The notes under the pieces were generated by a model, which saw only the letters and a list, made by a program, of their open reading frames with translations, made no database searches and was not told the origin of the DNA. DNA of 5,881 nucleotides. Origin: Candidatus Sulfotelmatobacter sp. Lineage in GTDB: Bacteria > Acidobacteriota > Terriglobia > Terriglobales > Acidobacteriaceae. Shown one piece after another: positions 1 to 5,605 of the stretch (position 1 is its first letter; the number at the start of each line of letters is the position of its first letter). The stretch covers positions 1 to 5,881 of the forward strand of contig JASIKQ010000401.1 of assembly GCA_030049565.1 (NCBI GenBank), written 5' to 3'. The position numbers and the translations under genes were made by a program.

Positions 1-827
1 GGGCGCGGCGAAGAAATCATGGGGCCTTCGGGCCGCGAGCTCAGAATCACGCGGTCCAAAGCTTTGGGGTCGCTCGACGAACTCAAAATCAGAAAATTAA
101 ATTTCGATCCGTTGAGCAGGCGCGAAAGAACTTCCGGCGCCGGCGCGGGACCGAGTTCGGCGACCACCTGCTCCTGTTCTGCGCCTGCGGGAATAGCGAT
201 ATCCGCTCCCGTGCGCTGGTGCACAGCGAAGAGCACTTCCGACAAATTCGCTTTGTTGGCGTTGATCGTCAACATGCCGTCGCGGAACGAAACCGCGAGC
301 ACCGGATGTGTGGCAGGCGGAATTTCCACCGACGGGTGCGCGCCCGCAGAATAGTTCGCACGGCTCAGCATCGGGCCGGAGCTGGGCTGATATTCGGCTG
401 ATCCAGAATCGGCTGATTCGGAATCGCCGCCCGCTCCCACCTTCACGATCACAGTTCTTCCCGAGGGAAAAACCTGGTAAGGCTGAGGCCCGGCGAGATC
501 GAGCACAATGCGTGTGACCGGAGGATCGGCCGAGAATAATCCTACGCGCAGATTCTTTACCTCGGCGCGATTTACCGCCTGACTGTGAAGCTGAACGCCG
601 GGAACGGCATTGACAAAATCAACCACCAGCCGGTCGGGGTTCTTCAGAATATTGGTTTGCGGGATGATGCGGTCGCTGGCCTCAATCTCAATTTCGACCT
701 TGCCGCGGGTACGCAGCACCTCAACCTTGCGAATCGCAGGCACTGACGGGGCCTGAGAAAGGGCGTGAGCGGAGAAACACGCCACGGCGAACAGCGGCAG
801 AGCGGCGGCCCTGAAAAAACAGTTCAT
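1..827 (-). CDS. Exported AMIN-domain and STN-like protein (C-terminus outside window)
   Basis: The reading frame is open from ATG (825-827) to the left edge: 275 residues with no stop, so the gene is partial. Residues 1-26 form a signal peptide (short n-region, hydrophobic core, likely cleavage after ALSQA); a Cys at 17 makes a lipoprotein a weaker alternative. Residues about 32-130 read as an AMIN domain: IRKVEVLRTRGKVEIEIEA, then NPDRLVVDF, VKNLRVGLF and TRIVLDL. AMIN domains target periplasmic proteins to peptidoglycan or the septum and occur in AmiC and PilQ. After a Ser/Asp/Glu/Gly linker (about 131-160), residues 177-265 (VSFRDGMLTINA, ANLSEVLFAVHQRTG, PEVLSRLLNGS) resemble the STN/secretin N-terminal fold. 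It could be the N-terminal part of a PilQ-like secretin or a stand-alone AMIN protein; the missing C-terminus decides. The Shine-Dalgarno is weak: an AGGAGG at 877-882 is too far upstream, and an in-frame stop just beyond it rules out a much longer N-terminus. It follows the PEP-CTERM gene by 108 bp on the same strand. Confidence 0.85.
   Translation of the reverse strand, partial: MNCFFRAAALPLFAVACFSAHALSQAPSVPAIRKVEVLRTRGKVEIEIEASDRIIPQTNILKNPDRLVVDFVNAVPGVQLHSQAVNRAEVKNLRVGLFSADPPVTRIVLDLAGPQPYQVFPSGRTVIVKVGAGGDSESADSGSAEYQPSSGPMLSRANYSAGAHPSVEIPPATHPVLAVSFRDGMLTINANKANLSEVLFAVHQRTGADIAIPAGAEQEQVVAELGPAPAPEVLSRLLNGSKFNFLILSSSSDPKALDRVILSSRPEGPMISSPR
394..423. repeat. 15-nt imperfect tandem repeat (two copies) in linker of AMIN gene
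   Basis: Units 394-408 and 409-423 match at 13 of 15 positions. On the minus strand they encode two five-residue units (SESAD, SGSAE) in the low-complexity linker between the AMIN and STN-like domains. The length is a multiple of three, so copy-number change would lengthen or shorten the linker without a frameshift. Confidence 0.6.
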
Positions 828-935
828 TCTTCGATTGAGTGGAATTCTTCCAGCGATTCTAACAGCGTCCTTAGAACCTCCTGCTTACGAAGGGATTACA
901 ACTTTGGGTCGGGCTTCCCGCCGAGGGCGCCGGGA

Positions 936-1931
936 TCACGGACGATATCCACGGGCGCGGGCAGGCAATAAGGTTCGGCGAAAACGCCATGCAATCAGCG
1001 CCAAACCGGAAGCGAACAGGGCCCAGGTTCCGGGCTCGGGCACCGTGCCCGGGGAACCGCCGCCGGTCCCGCAGGTACCTATGGGCTTCTTCTTGCTGCC
1101 GGCATTGGCTTCAATCTCCGCCCCACGGCTGTTTCCCTTCTTCTTGACGGGCTCACAAACTCCCAGGGGCAATGGCGGAACAGAAAGAGCGATAAAGTTT
1201 CCTCCCACAAACGGATCATAGAGAGCCAGCGGGCCGGTGGCGCCAAGATCAGGAATCTGTGGACGATTCAGCAGAGCCGATTGAAAGGTCACGGGAGGCG
1301 CTTGCATCGCCGTCCCTTGTCCGCTGCGGACCGGATGATCCAATTGCTCTTGCGTCGGTTCGGTGGCTGAAGCCGACTTCTGCTGCGGAGTTTCTTCCAC
1401 GCGATTGGCGCAGCGGGTACGGGCGGTCATTCTGCCGTCGGTGAGCAACTTCTCGCCCTTGTGCAGCGTCACGCGGTGGCTTGTCCAGTAAATATGATTG
1501 CCGATGCGATAGGAAACGTAGACGGTGCGCGCCAACGTGAGCTGCACGATGTGCGCCCGCTCATAATCAAAACCCGCGTAGTGCGCGGCTACGGCCGGAT
1601 CGTGCTCCGCCGCCCACTTCAACTCCTGCGCATTTTCGACCCCTCCGGGCACAATCGAATAGGGATAGATGGGGCGCAATGGTTGGGATTTCGCGAGGAT
1701 TTGATTGAGCCGATCAGGGCTCCCATGACGCACTTCGTACCTAAGGGGATGCGTTGCCAGCTGCTGGCCACGCCATAAGTTCCTGAAATACGGAGTCGCA
1801 ACTGCCGAAATTCCGGCGGCGACCGTCGCTACTACGGTGAGGACGAGGCACCGGCGGATGAATCGATTTCGGCGATGGCGGCGCGTACGTCGCCGCCTTA
1901 CTACAACATGACCATTCCCTGGGTCGGGCAC
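936..1931 (-). CDS. PEP-CTERM sorting-domain protein with N-terminal membrane anchor
   Basis: A 331-residue protein. The C-terminus (about 295-320) is a classic PEP-CTERM signal: VPEPGTW (297-303), a hydrophobic helix (about 304-315), then a basic cluster WRFRRT. In PEP-CTERM systems an exosortase recognises this tripartite tail and transfers the protein to the envelope or exopolysaccharide; no exosortase lies in the window. The N-terminus is unusual: residues 12-27 are very Arg/His-rich, followed by a single hydrophobic segment (about 28-46), which reads as a membrane anchor or long uncleaved signal. The middle has two conserved-looking blocks, YPYSIVPGGV (89-98) with DPAVAAHYAGFD (111-122), and TDGRMTARTRCANRV (164-178). 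I recall similar blocks in uncharacterised, often PEP-CTERM-tailed proteins, but have not checked this. A Ser/Pro/Gln-rich linker follows (180-300). The start is GTG (1929-1931), supported by an AGGAG-type site six bases upstream. The ligand or structural role is unknown. Confidence 0.85.
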   Translation of the reverse strand: MPDPGNGHVVVRRRRTRRHRRNRFIRRCLVLTVVATVAAGISAVATPYFRNLWRGQQLATHPLRYEVRHGSPDRLNQILAKSQPLRPIYPYSIVPGGVENAQELKWAAEHDPAVAAHYAGFDYERAHIVQLTLARTVYVSYRIGNHIYWTSHRVTLHKGEKLLTDGRMTARTRCANRVEETPQQKSASATEPTQEQLDHPVRSGQGTAMQAPPVTFQSALLNRPQIPDLGATGPLALYDPFVGGNFIALSVPPLPLGVCEPVKKKGNSRGAEIEANAGSKKKPIGTCGTGGGSPGTVPEPGTWALFASGLALIAWRFRRTLLPARARGYRP

Positions 1932-2288
1932 AAACTGCTCCTACCTGCGGCAACCGTCCTCGGCATCCTGGGACCGGAGGCACACAACTCCGGCACCAAT
2001 TGATGCAATTTGGGGGCCTTCCTGCGGCCGACGCGCTCCAGAAAGCAAAGGAGATAATAGCTTCTTTCGAGCATCGTAGCAGAACTGCGCAAGCCTTTAC
2101 ACACAAAGTGCTGTGGATTTCTGTGAGGAGTTCCCGACTGGACAAGGGCGAAGACCTTAAATCGCCGCGAACGCAGGCTGGAGACCGCGGCACGGAAGTA
2201 ATAAAAAAAAGAGCGGGCATTTCTCCTCGCCAACCGGCGACGCGGGTTTTTTTTCGCGGCTGGAAAAATAGACACTATCGCCAGCCAC
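1932..2288. other. 357-bp intergenic region upstream of the PEP-CTERM gene
   Basis: No convincing gene is visible. Next to the GTG of the PEP-CTERM gene is its Shine-Dalgarno (minus strand TAGGAG, about 1938-1943). A minus-strand TATTAT (2054-2059) could be a -10 box for this gene, giving a leader of roughly 115 nt, but no good -35 hexamer lies 16-18 bp upstream. The far end (2203-2254) holds the A8/hairpin/T8 structure listed separately. A 57-codon minus-strand frame (1901-2074) overlaps the GTG start but has no ribosome binding site and no recognisable product. Confidence 0.6.
2203..2254. terminator. Candidate terminator: A8 - small hairpin - T8
   Basis: An A8 tract (2203-2210) and a T8 tract (2247-2254) are mutually complementary and flank a GC-rich 36-nt segment. 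Inside it, TCGCC (2227-2231) pairs with GGCGA (2236-2240) around an AACC loop. Either strand would therefore end in a U8 run, which fits a bidirectional terminator. It lies 35 bp past the stop of the minus-strand hydratase gene. The weakness is that the core stem is only 5 bp and sits 6 nt from the U-tract on the plus strand and 16 nt from it on the minus strand. Confidence 0.4.
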
Positions 2289-3107
2289 CTACGTGAGACG
2301 CAGTGACAGCTGCGGCAGGTTGATTCCCTCGGCTTCAACCGTCCATTCATCGCCTTTGTTGGTGGGATGTCCGGCAGTGAGCGTGCCGGAGCTGACGATT
2401 TCACCCGCGCTCAAAGGATGGGTGGGATTTCGCCGCGCAATGGCCGCGCCTAGCTCCGCGAGGCACAGCGCTGGGCTTTTCAGGGAATTTCTGCCGGACC
2501 CTTCTTCCACAAGCTCTCCGGCTTTTGAAATCTTCACCTTAAAGCGTGCCAGATCATCCACCAGTTGAGGGATCATTTCCGCCCTGATCGGCAGTTTTTG
2601 GCCAATCACCAGGGCCGCATGAAGACCAAACGATGCCACGAAATCACTCGGCTGAAACTTCCATTCGGGATAGGGACAATCAATGATCTCGAAGCCTAAC
2701 GCAAGCCAGTCCGCGGCGGCGAGAGCCGTGGCTGCGTCGCAACCCCCATTGACCTCCGCCTTCAAGCCGAAAACAATTTCCGGCTCGATCTTTAGTGAGC
2801 GCGGATTCGCAAGTGACAGGGTGGCCGAATTGCTTTCGCTGTAATGCACCGTGTCTTCATACATGTGGCCCCAAACGAGCGTCTCCAGCTTCAATACGCG
2901 CCACATGGCCTTATTCGCATAGCCCACCTTGCGGCCCACAGCTTTATGCCCGGCTGCTTCGCGCCAGCGCTTGAGCATGTCCTCAACCTCGTAAGCGGCA
3001 TTGAGGTCGAAACCCGGGCGTTGCGACGGAGGCACTTCAATTATGCTGCCGGTTTCATAGGCCGTCAGTAAATCACGGGCTAAGGTTTCGACTTCAGCGA
3101 AAGCCAT
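2289..3107 (-). CDS. 2-keto-4-pentenoate hydratase / oxalocrotonate decarboxylase family protein
   Basis: A 272-residue protein, full length for the MhpD/DmpH branch of the fumarylacetoacetase superfamily (usually about 260-270). Members are cytoplasmic, divalent-metal enzymes that hydrate 2-hydroxypenta-2,4-dienoate-type compounds or decarboxylate 4-oxalocrotonate in meta-cleavage of aromatics. Visible signatures are GRKVGYAN (58-65), with the conserved Lys60; IEPEIVFGL (107-115), giving the likely metal ligands Glu108 and Glu110; GFEIIDC (138-144), with the third ligand candidate Glu140; ASFGLHAALVIG (158-169) in the place of the usual ASSG block; and the C-terminal AGEIVSSGTLTAGHP (234-248) followed by GDEW. 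The ATG at 3105-3107 is the best start, although no clear Shine-Dalgarno precedes it. No other meta-cleavage genes are in the window, so the actual substrate cannot be assigned, and hydratase versus decarboxylase is open. It is divergent from the pstS-like gene. Confidence 0.88.
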   Translation of the reverse strand: MAFAEVETLARDLLTAYETGSIIEVPPSQRPGFDLNAAYEVEDMLKRWREAAGHKAVGRKVGYANKAMWRVLKLETLVWGHMYEDTVHYSESNSATLSLANPRSLKIEPEIVFGLKAEVNGGCDAATALAAADWLALGFEIIDCPYPEWKFQPSDFVASFGLHAALVIGQKLPIRAEMIPQLVDDLARFKVKISKAGELVEEGSGRNSLKSPALCLAELGAAIARRNPTHPLSAGEIVSSGTLTAGHPTNKGDEWTVEAEGINLPQLSLRLT

Positions 3108-3227
3108 AACTCATTAAGGGAAAATCGTCCCGCTCACCACGTCCGCCAAACGATAGTAACTTTACCACTGTGACCTTTAATTGTAGGTTCAATTTCGGGA
3201 GAGCACTGTTTTTCTCTGTGAAACGCT
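3108..3227. promoter_or_regulatory. Divergent promoter region between hydratase and pstS-like genes
   Basis: These 120 bp separate two divergent start codons, so both promoters should lie here. On the minus strand TACTAT (around 3155) is a possible -10 for the hydratase gene, without a good -35. On the plus strand I find no consensus sigma-70 pair for pstS. Two similar heptamers, AACTTTA and ACCTTTA, start 15 nt apart within about 3155-3180; this is not the 11-nt spacing of an E. coli Pho box, so PhoB control is not supported. Confidence 0.5.
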
Positions 3228-4289
3228 ATGAAAACTAACGTGAAACCAGCCGCAGCGCGAAATTTCAGCAGCCTTTCGCTCTGTATCAGTCTGTTTTTTG
3301 TCCTTAACATCGGGCTGCACGGAATTAAATGCCCTGCGCAGAATGCAGTAGTGGTTGTGGGATCGGGGTCGAGCGTTCCGGCGCCACTATATACACGCTG
3401 GGCGGAGGAATACGACAAGCGCAACGCAAGCATTCAATTGCGCTATCTCCCCGTTGGCACCTCGGAAGGCATCAGGCAGATTTCTCGTGGGGCGGGAGAT
3501 TTTGCCGCCGGAGAAGCCCAGTTGACCGAGGCCCAGCGCAAAGAAGGCAATCTGATCGAAATCCCGGTAGTGCTGATCGGCATCGTTCCGGTCTACAACC
3601 TTCCCGAAGTTCACACTCAGCTTCGCCTTTCGGGAGAAGTATTGGCCTCGATCTTCATGGGCGATATCAAGATGTGGAATGCTCTTCAAATCGCCAGACT
3701 CAATCCCGACTTTCCATTGCCCAATCTTCCCATCAGGGTGATCAATCGTCCTGCCGGTAAGGGAACGAACTACGTGTTCACAGACTTTCTCTCCAAGGTA
3801 AGCCCCAAGTTCAAAGCGCAGATCGGTATCACCCCCTCGCCGAACTGGCCGGTGGGCCAGGCCGCCGAGCGCAGCTCGGACATGGCAGAAAAAGTGAAGA
3901 GGACTCCCGGCGCCATAGGCTACGTCGAATATCAATACGCGGTGAAGGATAGTATTTCCCAGGCTACGGTCCTGAACGCCTCCGGCAAATTCATAAGGGC
4001 TTCGGCGGAGAGCATTGCCGCAGCCTGCTATGCAGTGGAGGCGCCCCAATGGAATAAGTTCTCGGCCTCATTGACCAATGCCTCGGGAGCCGACTCGTAT
4101 CCGATTACCAGCTTCACCTGGCTTTACGTGCCGCTTAAACCCGCAGACTCAGGCCGCGCCGTCGCGTTGAACGATCTGCTGGATTGGATGTATTCCGAAG
4201 GCCAGCGCTACGCAGTGCAGGAGGGATACCCGGAGCTGCCGGCTCCGCTACTCGCGGCGGTAAAGAAGAAGATGAGCGAACTGCAATAA
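3228..4289 (+). CDS. pstS: PstS-like phosphate ABC transporter substrate-binding protein
   Basis: A 353-residue protein with a signal peptide: basic start, hydrophobic segment about 15-30, cleavage probably near 38-40 (CPAQNA). The mature part follows the PstS pattern from end to end: GSGSSVPAPLYTRW (45-58), YLPVGTSEGIRQI (73-85), DFAAGEAQLT (91-100), PVYNLP (121-126), LASIFMGDIKMWN (139-151), INRPAGKGTNYVFTDFLSKVSP (from 172), PGAIGYVEY (227-235) and YPITSFTWLYV (291-301). PstS binds phosphate in the periplasm and delivers it to PstCAB. Aligned by eye with E. coli PstS, several phosphate ligands differ: Asp56 is Glu96, Ser139 is Lys178, Thr10 is Ser49, Phe11 is Val50 and Ser38 is Thr78. Arg135 (Arg174), Gly140 and Thr141 are kept. 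Ligand affinity or specificity may therefore be altered. ATG 3228 is the first start after an in-frame TGA (3219-3221); no clear Shine-Dalgarno is seen. No pstC, pstA or pstB follows, since the next gene is convergent. Confidence 0.88.
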   Translation: MKTNVKPAAARNFSSLSLCISLFFVLNIGLHGIKCPAQNAVVVVGSGSSVPAPLYTRWAEEYDKRNASIQLRYLPVGTSEGIRQISRGAGDFAAGEAQLTEAQRKEGNLIEIPVVLIGIVPVYNLPEVHTQLRLSGEVLASIFMGDIKMWNALQIARLNPDFPLPNLPIRVINRPAGKGTNYVFTDFLSKVSPKFKAQIGITPSPNWPVGQAAERSSDMAEKVKRTPGAIGYVEYQYAVKDSISQATVLNASGKFIRASAESIAAACYAVEAPQWNKFSASLTNASGADSYPITSFTWLYVPLKPADSGRAVALNDLLDWMYSEGQRYAVQEGYPELPAPLLAAVKKKMSELQ

Positions 4290-4319
4290 CTGCTGGCTTT
4301 CTCGCTATTACCGGGTACG

Positions 4320-4348
4320 CGAAACGGGCCGCTATTCTCCCCGTTTTG
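4320..4348. terminator. Candidate hairpin between convergent pstS and mrp genes
   Basis: CGAAACGGG (4320-4328) pairs with CCCGTTTTG (4340-4348) as a 9-bp stem with one G-U pair and an 11-nt loop. It lies 30 bp after the pstS stop and about 70 bp after the mrp stop, where a shared terminator would be expected. No U-rich run follows on either strand, so it may be only a weak or non-canonical terminator. Confidence 0.4.
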
Positions 4349-4419
4349 CATTCCTCGCATGCTTAATATGAGGTCCGCTGGCGCTGGGTTTCGCGCGTCG
4401 GTTGTGCTTGCGCACTTCC

Positions 4420-5271
4420 CTACTGAATCTGAATTACGCTCGCGCCTTCGCCGGCTTTGATCTCGCTTACGCGCGCCGCCACTTTCCGGGCAAAATCGAA
4501 AATTGACTTCGCATGCGGCGACGTTTCCCCTTCGAGAACCACCGGTTTGCCGCCGTCTCCCGCTTTGCGTACCTCGGGATCCAACTCGATGCTTCCGAGA
4601 AAGGACACGCCAAAGTTCTTCGCCATCTTCTCCGCCCCATGGCGCGAGAAGATATCGATTTCATGATGGCAGTGCGGGCAGGTGAAAAAGCTCATGTTCT
4701 CGACCACTCCCACTAAATCCACCTTCATCTGCCGGAACATTTCAATCGCCTTGCGCGCGTCCTGAAGCGAAACATCCGATGGCGTCGAAACCACCACCGC
4801 GCCCGTCAACGGAACCGACTGCACCAGCGACAGCGCCACATCGCCAGTTCCCGGGGGAAGATCGACCACCATGTAGTCGAGATGTCCCCACTCCACCAGA
4901 CCCAGAAACTGCTTCACTATTTGGTGTAGCATGGGTCCGCGCCAGATGATGGGCTTGTCGCCAGGATTGAGAAATCCCACCGAAATTACCTTAAGTCCGA
5001 AGGCTTCCAGCGGCTCGATGCGGTTGTCTCCAACCATTCTGGGTTGCGCGTTCACGCCCAACATGAGAGGAACGTTAGGTCCGTAAACATCCGCATCCAG
5101 TAGCCCAACCTTGTGTCCCAGTTTGGCCAGGGCAACCGCCAGGTTCACGGCCAGCGTGGTCTTTCCCACGCCGCCTTTGCCTGAACCGACGGCGATGATG
5201 GAATCGACTCCGGGCAAGGGCTGCGGCCCCGGCGCGGGTTGGCCGGGATGAGAAGGCATATGTGCAGACAA
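4420..5271 (-). CDS. mrp: Mrp/NBP35-family P-loop ATPase, Fe-S cluster carrier
   Basis: A 283-residue cytoplasmic protein of the Mrp/ApbC/NBP35 group, which binds and transfers 4Fe-4S clusters to apoproteins in an ATP-dependent way. After a Pro-rich, probably disordered stretch (1-20) comes the deviant Walker A GSGKGGVGKTT (29-39) with signature Lys32, then LLDADVYGPN (57-66), IIWRGPM (108-114), DYMVVDLPPGTGD (132-144), STPSDVSLQDARK (162-174), and ENMSFFTCPHC (191-201). Cys198 and Cys201 form the CXXC that bridges a cluster between two subunits. Many bacterial Mrp proteins are about 350-370 residues because of an N-terminal MIP18/DUF59 domain; here it is absent, as is the four-Cys ferredoxin-like motif of NBP35. 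The start is TTG (5269-5271): AGGAG (minus strand, 5278-5282) lies 6 nt upstream, whereas the ATG four codons in would be about 18 nt away. It has its own candidate promoter and is convergent with pstS. Confidence 0.93.
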   Translation of the reverse strand: MSAHMPSHPGQPAPGPQPLPGVDSIIAVGSGKGGVGKTTLAVNLAVALAKLGHKVGLLDADVYGPNVPLMLGVNAQPRMVGDNRIEPLEAFGLKVISVGFLNPGDKPIIWRGPMLHQIVKQFLGLVEWGHLDYMVVDLPPGTGDVALSLVQSVPLTGAVVVSTPSDVSLQDARKAIEMFRQMKVDLVGVVENMSFFTCPHCHHEIDIFSRHGAEKMAKNFGVSFLGSIELDPEVRKAGDGGKPVVLEGETSPHAKSIFDFARKVAARVSEIKAGEGASVIQIQ

Positions 5272-5277
5272 AGGATG

Positions 5278-5282
5278 CTCCT
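5278..5282 (-). promoter_or_regulatory. Shine-Dalgarno deciding the TTG start of mrp
   Basis: The minus strand reads AGGAG here, with six bases to the TTG at 5269-5271. This spacing is optimal for TTG and poor for the in-frame ATG at 5257-5259. Confidence 0.7.
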
Positions 5283-5308
5283 AGTGCTTACGATTGGGTA
5301 ATGGGTCA

Positions 5309-5314
5309 ATTATA
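5309..5314 (-). promoter_or_regulatory. Candidate -10 box of the mrp gene
   Basis: The minus strand reads TATAAT exactly, 37 nt before the TTG start, which would give a leader of about 30 nt. The hexamer 17 bp upstream (GATCCT) does not resemble TTGACA, so only the -10 is supported. The site lies between the pseudogene end and mrp, so mrp would not depend on transcription through the pseudogene. Confidence 0.5.
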
Positions 5315-5353
5315 CAAGCGTTCAGATGATGAGGATCGCGGCGGGGTAGCGTC

Positions 5354-5605
5354 CTAATTTCGACGTTCTTCTGCCTTGCAATCCTCGTCGGCGCAGTTGT
5401 GGCTTGGGCAAAAAGTAGCCCGCCCACCGGCTCCCCCCTAGCTCTTGGTCCAATCCCCGCCAGTGGCATGCAAGGCATAACAAAACTTCGTTACATGGGG
5501 AGTGGCGCTATCAACACGTCTCGATATGTTGCCCAGCCGTAAATGTAGATGTGTCTAGAACCGTCGATTGTAGCCACCACATCATCAATACCGATTGGTG
5601 TATTA
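5354..5605 (-). pseudogene. C-terminal remnant of an uncharacterised protein, frameshifted and cut by an IS
   Basis: Reading leftwards from the IS edge, the first frame encodes about 30 residues including IDDVVATIDGSRHIYIYGWA and TYRDV. At about 5512-5514 (minus strand GTGTTGATAGC) that frame runs into a false ending (LIAPLPM, stop at 5491). Moving one base into another frame gives DSATPHVTKFCYALHATGGD, then WTKS, an amber TAG (5438-5440), and further on CPSHNCADEDC and KAEERRN with a stop at 5354-5356. Restoring one base after GTGTT and reading through TAG gives a continuous tail with the pattern YGxxxYxDv...HxTxFC...CpxHNxxDExC. I recall this pattern from the C-termini of hypothetical proteins with N-terminal membrane helices, but cannot confirm it here. 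The 5' part is missing: the frame meets the IS end at about 5605. So the gene carries at least three lesions. Its 5' half may lie beyond the right edge, on the far side of the IS. Confidence 0.7.

Noticed and set aside
1037..1051. Near-perfect palindrome CGGGCACCGTGCCCG, considered as a terminator or operator
   Set aside because: It lies inside the codons for the Ser-Pro-Gly-Thr-Val-Pro-Glu-Pro stretch of the PEP-CTERM gene and has no U-tract; Pro/Gly codons in GC-rich DNA make it a likely coincidence.
835..1221. Plus-strand frame of about 128 codons across the 3' part of the PEP-CTERM gene
   Set aside because: It is opposite a frame with a clear PEP-CTERM tail and shows no known motif.
1901..2074. 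A 57-codon minus-strand frame upstream of and overlapping the PEP-CTERM start, possibly a leader peptide
   Set aside because: No Shine-Dalgarno precedes its ATG, the composition is not convincing, and I recognise no protein in it.
1932..2288. tRNA, small RNA or CRISPR in the largest gap
   Set aside because: No T-loop-like GGTTCRAAT sequence, cloverleaf arms or spaced direct repeats were found by eye.
3150..3195. Pho box upstream of pstS
   Set aside because: Repeated heptamers are present, but their spacing is 15 nt, not the 11 nt of PhoB sites, and the sequence fits the known consensus poorly.
3387..4049. Long minus-strand open frame of about 220 codons opposite pstS
   Set aside because: The plus-strand frame has clear PstS motifs throughout; this is its antisense shadow.
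5281..5478. Minus-strand 65-codon frame between mrp and the pseudogene
   Set aside because: It is a different frame of the same stretch that encodes the pseudogene tail (CPSHNCADEDC), and it has no ribosome binding site.
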